Shown here one piece after another: positions 59,624-64,000 of a stretch of DNA of 64,000 nt. The notes beneath the pieces are model-generated. The model saw only the letters and a program-made list of their open reading frames with translations. It made no database searches and had not been told where the DNA came from. Source of the DNA: Trogon surrucura (lineage: Eukaryota > Chordata > Aves > Trogoniformes > Trogonidae); contig CM036658.1 of NCBI GenBank assembly GCA_020746105.1, forward strand, positions 10,896,689 to 10,960,688. Direction: 5' to 3'. A program made the position numbers and the translations under genes. The number at the start of each line of letters is the position of its first letter. Positions within the stretch are counted from its first letter, which is position 1.

Positions 59624-60001
59624 CTACAACTCCAAGAGGTTTGATACTGAGTAAACTTCTAAGTGTGGAATTCCCATGGAGAATTGTGGGATACTAGTTA
59701 CCCTCTCCAAAATATCTGGCTTACTAACAGACATACAAATCAAAACTAAAATCATAGCATATACGAAAATTAATCCCTCCTGTGTATATTCTGGACTAAA
59801 ATAGGGTAGTCTTTGTTTCCAGGTGCAGTTTCCTGACATCTGCAATATCAGCAACTTGGGAACAAAAGCAAAGAGTAAAAAGAGGGGTACCACCCTTGGT
59901 CTAAAGTGACCATTTGCAAGCAGCAGCTGCCTGTATCGCTGTTGCTTTGTTGCTTTACCTGAAATAACAATAGTTGTCAGTAACAAGGTATTGCTACGCA
60001 A
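59624..60001 (-). CDS. Unidentified 125-residue frame with two hydrophobic segments
   Basis: Starts MRSNTLLLTT. Hydrophobic stretches at about residues 39-56 (VPLFLLFAFVPKLLIL) and 77-93 (LIFVYAMILVLICMSV) flank a short part with one possible N-glycosylation site (NCT) and an aromatic/proline-rich piece. It lies between the gag-like frames and the cysteine-rich frame in the same element and strand. It could be an env relic, an accessory membrane protein or chance. No family recognised. Confidence 0.25.
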   Translation of the reverse strand: MRSNTLLLTTIVISGKATKQQRYRQLLLANGHFRPRVVPLFLLFAFVPKLLILQMSGNCTWKQRLPYFSPEYTQEGLIFVYAMILVLICMSVSKPDILERVTSIPQFSMGIPHLEVYSVSNLLEL

Positions 60002-60309
60002 TTTTCTATAATTAATTATCGAATTATACTAATCATCAGGTTTACCAAGGAGGACAGACTGGAGAATTATGGGGGAAAAAAGGGTGCAGCTTGCTATCTC
60101 CTCGTTGTCAGATCATCAATCACTTCAGTAATGCCAGGTTCATCTGGGCTGACAAAGGGGTGTCAAAAGCCGGTCCCTGCAGATCTCGATAGTGCAGGAG
60201 CGAGCTGCAGGGTCCTAGTGCACGCACTTTCCACCCCGCGGCTACTGAAGTGCCACTGAGCCAAATACCAAAACTTCTTCAATTACTCGCGACAAGGCAC
60301 AAAGAAGTT

Positions 60310-62173
60310 AACTGCACTTTCCTGCAGAGACAGGTAGGCTGCATTCTTCCTAGGCCCTTAACCTTCCCCTTTAACAATTCTACCAGTTTCTGAGCAAAGT
60401 TGGTGGGCAATCTGTGCAGCATTGCCCAGAGTGTCCCCAATGCCACTGCTTTTTGCCATAGGTCGTTCCCTCCCAGATAACAAATCCCTTCAGGTCACCC
60501 TCGAGAGGGCCCAAACTCCCAGGAAGGGAGACGGTCAGGGTTTGGTCTGTGAGTCCATACCCAGTACCGTCCCTTCTCATCCATTGCTTGGATACAGGCT
60601 GCCTCTTGCACAGATGCAGTCAAATCCAAGAACTCTGAGATTTTAATAGCAAAGGTGTTACCTCTTTCTTGGGCATCTATGTTGCTCGCACAATAGGCAG
60701 CTCGTATATTTAATAAGTGATTATGATCACTCAGTATAGTGATTAAAAACACACTAGAATCCAAATACCTTCCAGCTTCCTTGTCACTTAATAGGATTAC
60801 GTCTTCCACCATAAGAGAAACTTGCCATGAGTGTTCCACTGGATGCATAAAATACTTTTCCTGCAGCTTTGCCAACTCAGCAGTTTTGGCTTTGATCAGT
60901 GATCATATAGATATAGGTTCTGGGGTAAGATCATTGTCAGAATTTTCCACCGGTTCATTGGTGTCATTATACCAGGTATCTCCATCATACGCTACAGAAT
61001 CTTTACTGTGTATTAATTTGCAAATTGCTTCAGCCAAGACCAAGGATGGTATTTGGTTTAGCAAAAGATCTATTTTTTTTTTGAGGTAAACATTTTTCTC
61101 ACTTCTTAGCAGAGATCGATTGCATTTTAAGTTCACTGTTTTCAATTTCTAAGTTCTTAAGTTTTTTATTTTCAGTTTTAAGGCTCTGGTTTTCCAGACC
61201 AAGATCAATCAAATACTTTTCAGGGACAATAGGTGTTTGAGCAGTTGTTGTCTCTGAATGAATGAATTTTAATTCTCTCCCATCCTTCCCCTGCAAGGGT
61301 GGATCTGCCTTACGGCATCTTTTTCGGGTTTTCCACATTCGGATAAGTTTTTCCAAAGCTACATCGAGTAGGCCACGCATCACATGTCGTGGAATTCCCT
61401 TTTCCATTCCTTCAGTCCACAACAAATTTCTTTTTATCCTTAATTTCCGGGGACAGTCCTCCCCCATCAATGAGACTCGCCAAACATACTCAGTCCCAGA
61501 TTCGTTGGGACTCCTCTCAAATTCCCTTTTCAGTTTAGCTAACTCAGTAACTGAATAAGGAATTTCCTTAGTCCCAACAGAAGGTCGAAAACCTTCATTA
61601 TCATTGTAACTATATTCTGTTTTAACAACCGGACACAAGCCTCAGCCTCTCCGAGTTCCTGTTGGGGGTAAATAGGGGTTACGTGCTGACTCCCCTTTTC
61701 TCTCATCTGAACTTCAGCTTCCGCTAAAGAGTCACACTGTGCAGACAATCCCCCCACAAAGCATGTTTTAACTGCACATTTTGATCTTCCTCCTCCTTCA
61801 ACTTTGCTTTAAGATCATCATTCTCAAATTTGAGACAAACAACCTGATCTAGCAACAAATCAACCAAAGTTTGCAACAACGTGATCAGTTCACATTCCTG
61901 AGTCTGACCGTCAGTTAGTCTCCGTATCACTGCTACCAAACTGGCTTCCAATACTGCACAAACAACAGATTTTCCTTTACCAGCCTTAATTCTGGCATCT
62001 TTTAGCAATGCACGCATACTGTCTGTCACGCTCTGCAAAATGTACCAGTTATCTTTAGCCCAGTCCTGTCCTGGCACTGACAGACGAGCAACAAGGGTTT
62101 CTAAAAACTGAAGCAAAACTTCGGGACTATCCAGATGAGGAAACTCCTCACTTCTGGCAACCACTGCAGTCAT
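60310..62173 (-). pseudogene. Gag-like coding region with apparent internal duplication, frameshifted
   Basis: Starts MTAVVARSEEFPHLD at 62173, about 190 bp after the primer-binding site. A helical N-terminal part and a coiled coil (LKFENDDLKAKLKEEEDQN) end at 61724. A shifted frame (61539-61757) and then 61099-61638 continue with VKTEYSYND, TELAKLKREFE and TEYVWRVSLMGED, then a basic region and a second coiled coil (NQSLKTENKKLKNLEIEN). Further frames (60903-61145, 60495-60875) repeat the same order: WYND, TAELAKLQEKY, SWQVSLMVED, followed by a capsid-like stretch (LLSDKEAGRYL, VQEAACIQAMDEKGR). At least three frame breaks or stops separate the pieces, so no full-length protein is made. The gag assignment rests on position and on resemblance of the VSL-x-x-ED and VQ-x-AAC-x-Q stretches to avian endogenous gag proteins. 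Confidence 0.6.
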
Positions 62174-62341
62174 TTTGCTGCAGAGACGAGGCACAGCATC
62201 TCAGGGAGGAAATGAACTTAGTTTCAATAATCGCCCCAAAAAACACCCCTGAGAGGTACAACAACTTGCGTTCCAGTCCCAAGGAACAAATAAATAAATA
62301 AATAAGTCAAAAAAGCTACTCGTGACACTTTCACCAGTGTG

Positions 62342-62359
62342 ATCCTGTCCGTGACGCCA
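62342..62359 (-). other. Primer-binding site of the 843-bp-LTR element
   Basis: On the minus strand TGGCGTCACGGACAGGAT starts six bases inside the LTR end (spacer TTTAAT). The TGG start and location fit a primer-binding site. The complementary tRNA is not one I can assign; it has partial similarity to tRNA-Lys and tRNA-Ser 3' ends. Confidence 0.65.
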
Positions 62360-62365
62360 ATTAAA

Positions 62366-63208
62366 TGTTTTGAGCCGCTTATACCTGATAGATGTTAGGG
62401 TCAAGGTGATTCGTTTCGATCGCAAAGGTGAAATTAAGACACAAACGGTGTCAGATGTCACAAAAGTAAAACCCTTTATTGGCTAAAAACCACTGGAGAG
62501 CAATAGGAAAGAAAGATAAGGAAAAGGAAAAGCGAAGCAGTAAAACGTTTAGAAGAGCAAGAAGTATAGCTACCACCACAGATCCAGCGACGTCTCGCAG
62601 GTCCGCCTGTTTCGATTCGGTGGGGAAGATCTCCAAAGAACAGCTGTTCACGGTGGCATTTTATAGTGTTCCAAGAGCCGCTTTGCTTATCCTCCACATG
62701 TTCAGCGCATGCGCGTGAGGGTCGTCAGGGGCCATCTTCACGCCCCCCAGCGTCACCTCTGTCAGTGGGTCATGCAGAGGTGTCCGGAGGGCCCATTTTT
62801 GATAGACGTTTGGGCTTGCGGGGCAGCTGCCTTATCTGCAGTTACATCGGTGAGCTCACACACCAGTGGGCTTGCAAGACAACAGCTGTATCGGCAGTTG
62901 AGCCAGGCCCAGAAGTTGTTGTTCAGAACTTTGAGCCCCCTGGCTTATCAGGACTGGGCCCTGAAGTTGTCTTTATCAACAGTCAAGTCAAGTCGTGGGG
63001 CTTATCAGGGCTGGGCTCTGAAGCTGTTGTTTTAGAACTTATCACAGATCCAAGCTTGTAACAGCAGCCTTGTCGTTTAGGTTTTAACACAGTCTCTTCT
63101 TCACAGAGTCTTTTAGCAAGGATGAAACAAATATATCTTCATGGGGCATTTTAGCAAGTTTTAACACCAGCAAGGTTGAGGCAAAAGTTCTTAAAACAGT
63201 CTCTTACA
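62366..63208 (-). mobile_element. 5' LTR of the 843-bp-LTR element
   Basis: TGTTTTGAGCC...CTCTTACA, partner of 57168-58010 with the same length. TATAAAA on the minus strand at about 62659-62665 and AATAAA at 62475-62480. The second copy of GAAGC follows at 63209-63213. Confidence 0.96.
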
Positions 63209-63213
63209 GAAGC

Positions 63214-64000
63214 CTATGCCAGTAGTTTTCCCTAGATTCAAAGTGTATGGTTTTCATTTTACCTTGACTTTCAGTACCGTTCAAAATGGAATGGATTAAA
63301 AATATACTAACAACATTTGTAGTTTGCTGAAAGAGAAGCAATCTTTTCTTTCTGTATTTTTCTTATAAGTTGTAACTAATGGTACAATATATATTTTCCT
63401 CCATTTATTCTTTAATTATAGGTTGGGCTTGTATAAACAACTAAGCTATGTCAGTGTGTTCTTATAATTAAGAAATGTGCTTATAAAGTATTATTTTTTT
63501 TTTGGTTGATCAGGAATTGTAATAACTGCTGTTTCTCTTCTCTCCTTGAAACTGTCATTTCCTACAGTTAATGTAAAGATCCATACGCAGTGAAACTGCT
63601 GTACAGTAGTTAGCGCACAGCAGGCCTCACAGGATGAATTGCAGAATGGTTTGGATATCTGGTTGTTGCCAGAAGGATCTATCAAAATGTAGATTCTCAA
63701 ACTTAATTTCCTGAATGTCTGCATTTCTGTGAGTAACATTCTGTAAAAGTCTCAAGTAATCATTGGGTCAGTGGGTAAAGCACATCTGGGAGAAATGACT
63801 GGAGGTGGCAGTTTTGTGAGAAGGAGCTGCTGAAGTCTTTCAATCCAGCATGTCCTGGAGGACTGTGGTTATAGTAGGGTAGAAATGCCCAGAATTTCTG
63901 TTTTATTAAAACATAGTTATTTCTGTGATTTCTTTTCGGTGTCCTGTTCTGTATCAGTATAGCATGCTGACCTTGAGATTTGTAACAAGGAGAATCATCA
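63214..64000. other. Right flank, nothing recognised
   Basis: AT-rich sequence without exon or repeat hallmark. In mammals CHSY3 is the next gene after MINAR2, but no CHSY3 exon is visible here. Confidence 0.45.

Larger units (their letters stand above)
58011..62365 (-). mobile_element. Internal region of the 843-bp-LTR element, gag-like, no pol seen
   Basis: 4355 bp between the LTRs. In sense direction (right to left): primer-binding site, short leader, gag-like frames (62173 to about 60310), an unidentified frame with two hydrophobic segments (60001-59624), a small membrane-protein frame (58790-58590), a GA/CT repeat, and the LTR. I see no protease, no reverse-transcriptase motif of the YxDD type, and no integrase. 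There is no convincing polypurine tract before the 3' LTR. The layout suggests a non-autonomous element. Confidence 0.8.

Noticed and set aside
1-64000. CRISPR arrays, operons, ribosome-binding sites, bacterial terminators
   Set aside because: None seen; the window is vertebrate nuclear DNA, and the only direct repeats are LTRs, target duplications and microsatellites.

Overview
This 64-kb window is nuclear DNA of a bird. The evidence is the repeat content: CR1 LINEs whose 3' ends carry ATTCTATG or ATTCTGTG tails, two tRNA-derived SINEs with CR1-like tails, avian-type ERVL LTRs, and a RING-finger gene of the avian TOPORS-like family. One ordinary single-copy gene is present, MINAR2. In mammals MINAR2 lies between ADAMTS19 and CHSY3, and the bird counterpart of that block is usually Z-linked (family knowledge, not shown here). 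The SINEs resemble the TguSINE1 type, so a neoavian, perhaps passerine-like, bird is possible. I cannot name the species.

Layout. 1-2794: sequence upstream of MINAR2, no gene seen. 2795-12742: MINAR2 on the + strand in three phase-0 coding exons (196 residues). Its 8.6-kb first intron holds a CR1 fragment, an AAAAT repeat and a SINE. 14763-17158: a 440-bp CCTT repeat that replaces the 3' part of a minus-strand CR1. 17159-21140: no feature. 21141-23310: a GC-rich block with a TOPORS-like RING-finger gene that carries a frameshift. 24385-24730: a TATA-like element before a leucine-rich reading frame of unknown status. 25292-25990: a decayed retroviral reverse-transcriptase fragment, followed by a second SINE.

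27268-34968 is a CR1 cluster: one minus-strand CR1 is split by a 3-kb plus-strand CR1, and a further fragment lies beside it. 35680-41066 holds LTR elements: an ERVL LTR fragment, a gammaretrovirus-like LTR with primer-binding site and decayed gag, and a 1190-bp solo ERVL LTR with 5-bp target duplications. 46095-51187 is one CR1 interrupted by three later insertions: a 533-bp solo LTR and two CR1s.

51255-53869 is a very young endogenous retrovirus (minus strand; 402-bp LTRs differing at one base; 6-bp target duplications) that has lost pol and most of gag and env. 57163-63213 is a second minus-strand LTR element (843-bp LTRs about 2% diverged; 5-bp target duplications). It has an apparently duplicated gag-like region, no visible pol, and a 66-residue cysteine-rich membrane-protein reading frame near its 3' end. 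This is the least familiar structure in the window.

The genes do not form an operon or pathway. The main theme is a gene-poor stretch shaped by successive layers of retroelement insertion, whose relative order can be read from the nesting.
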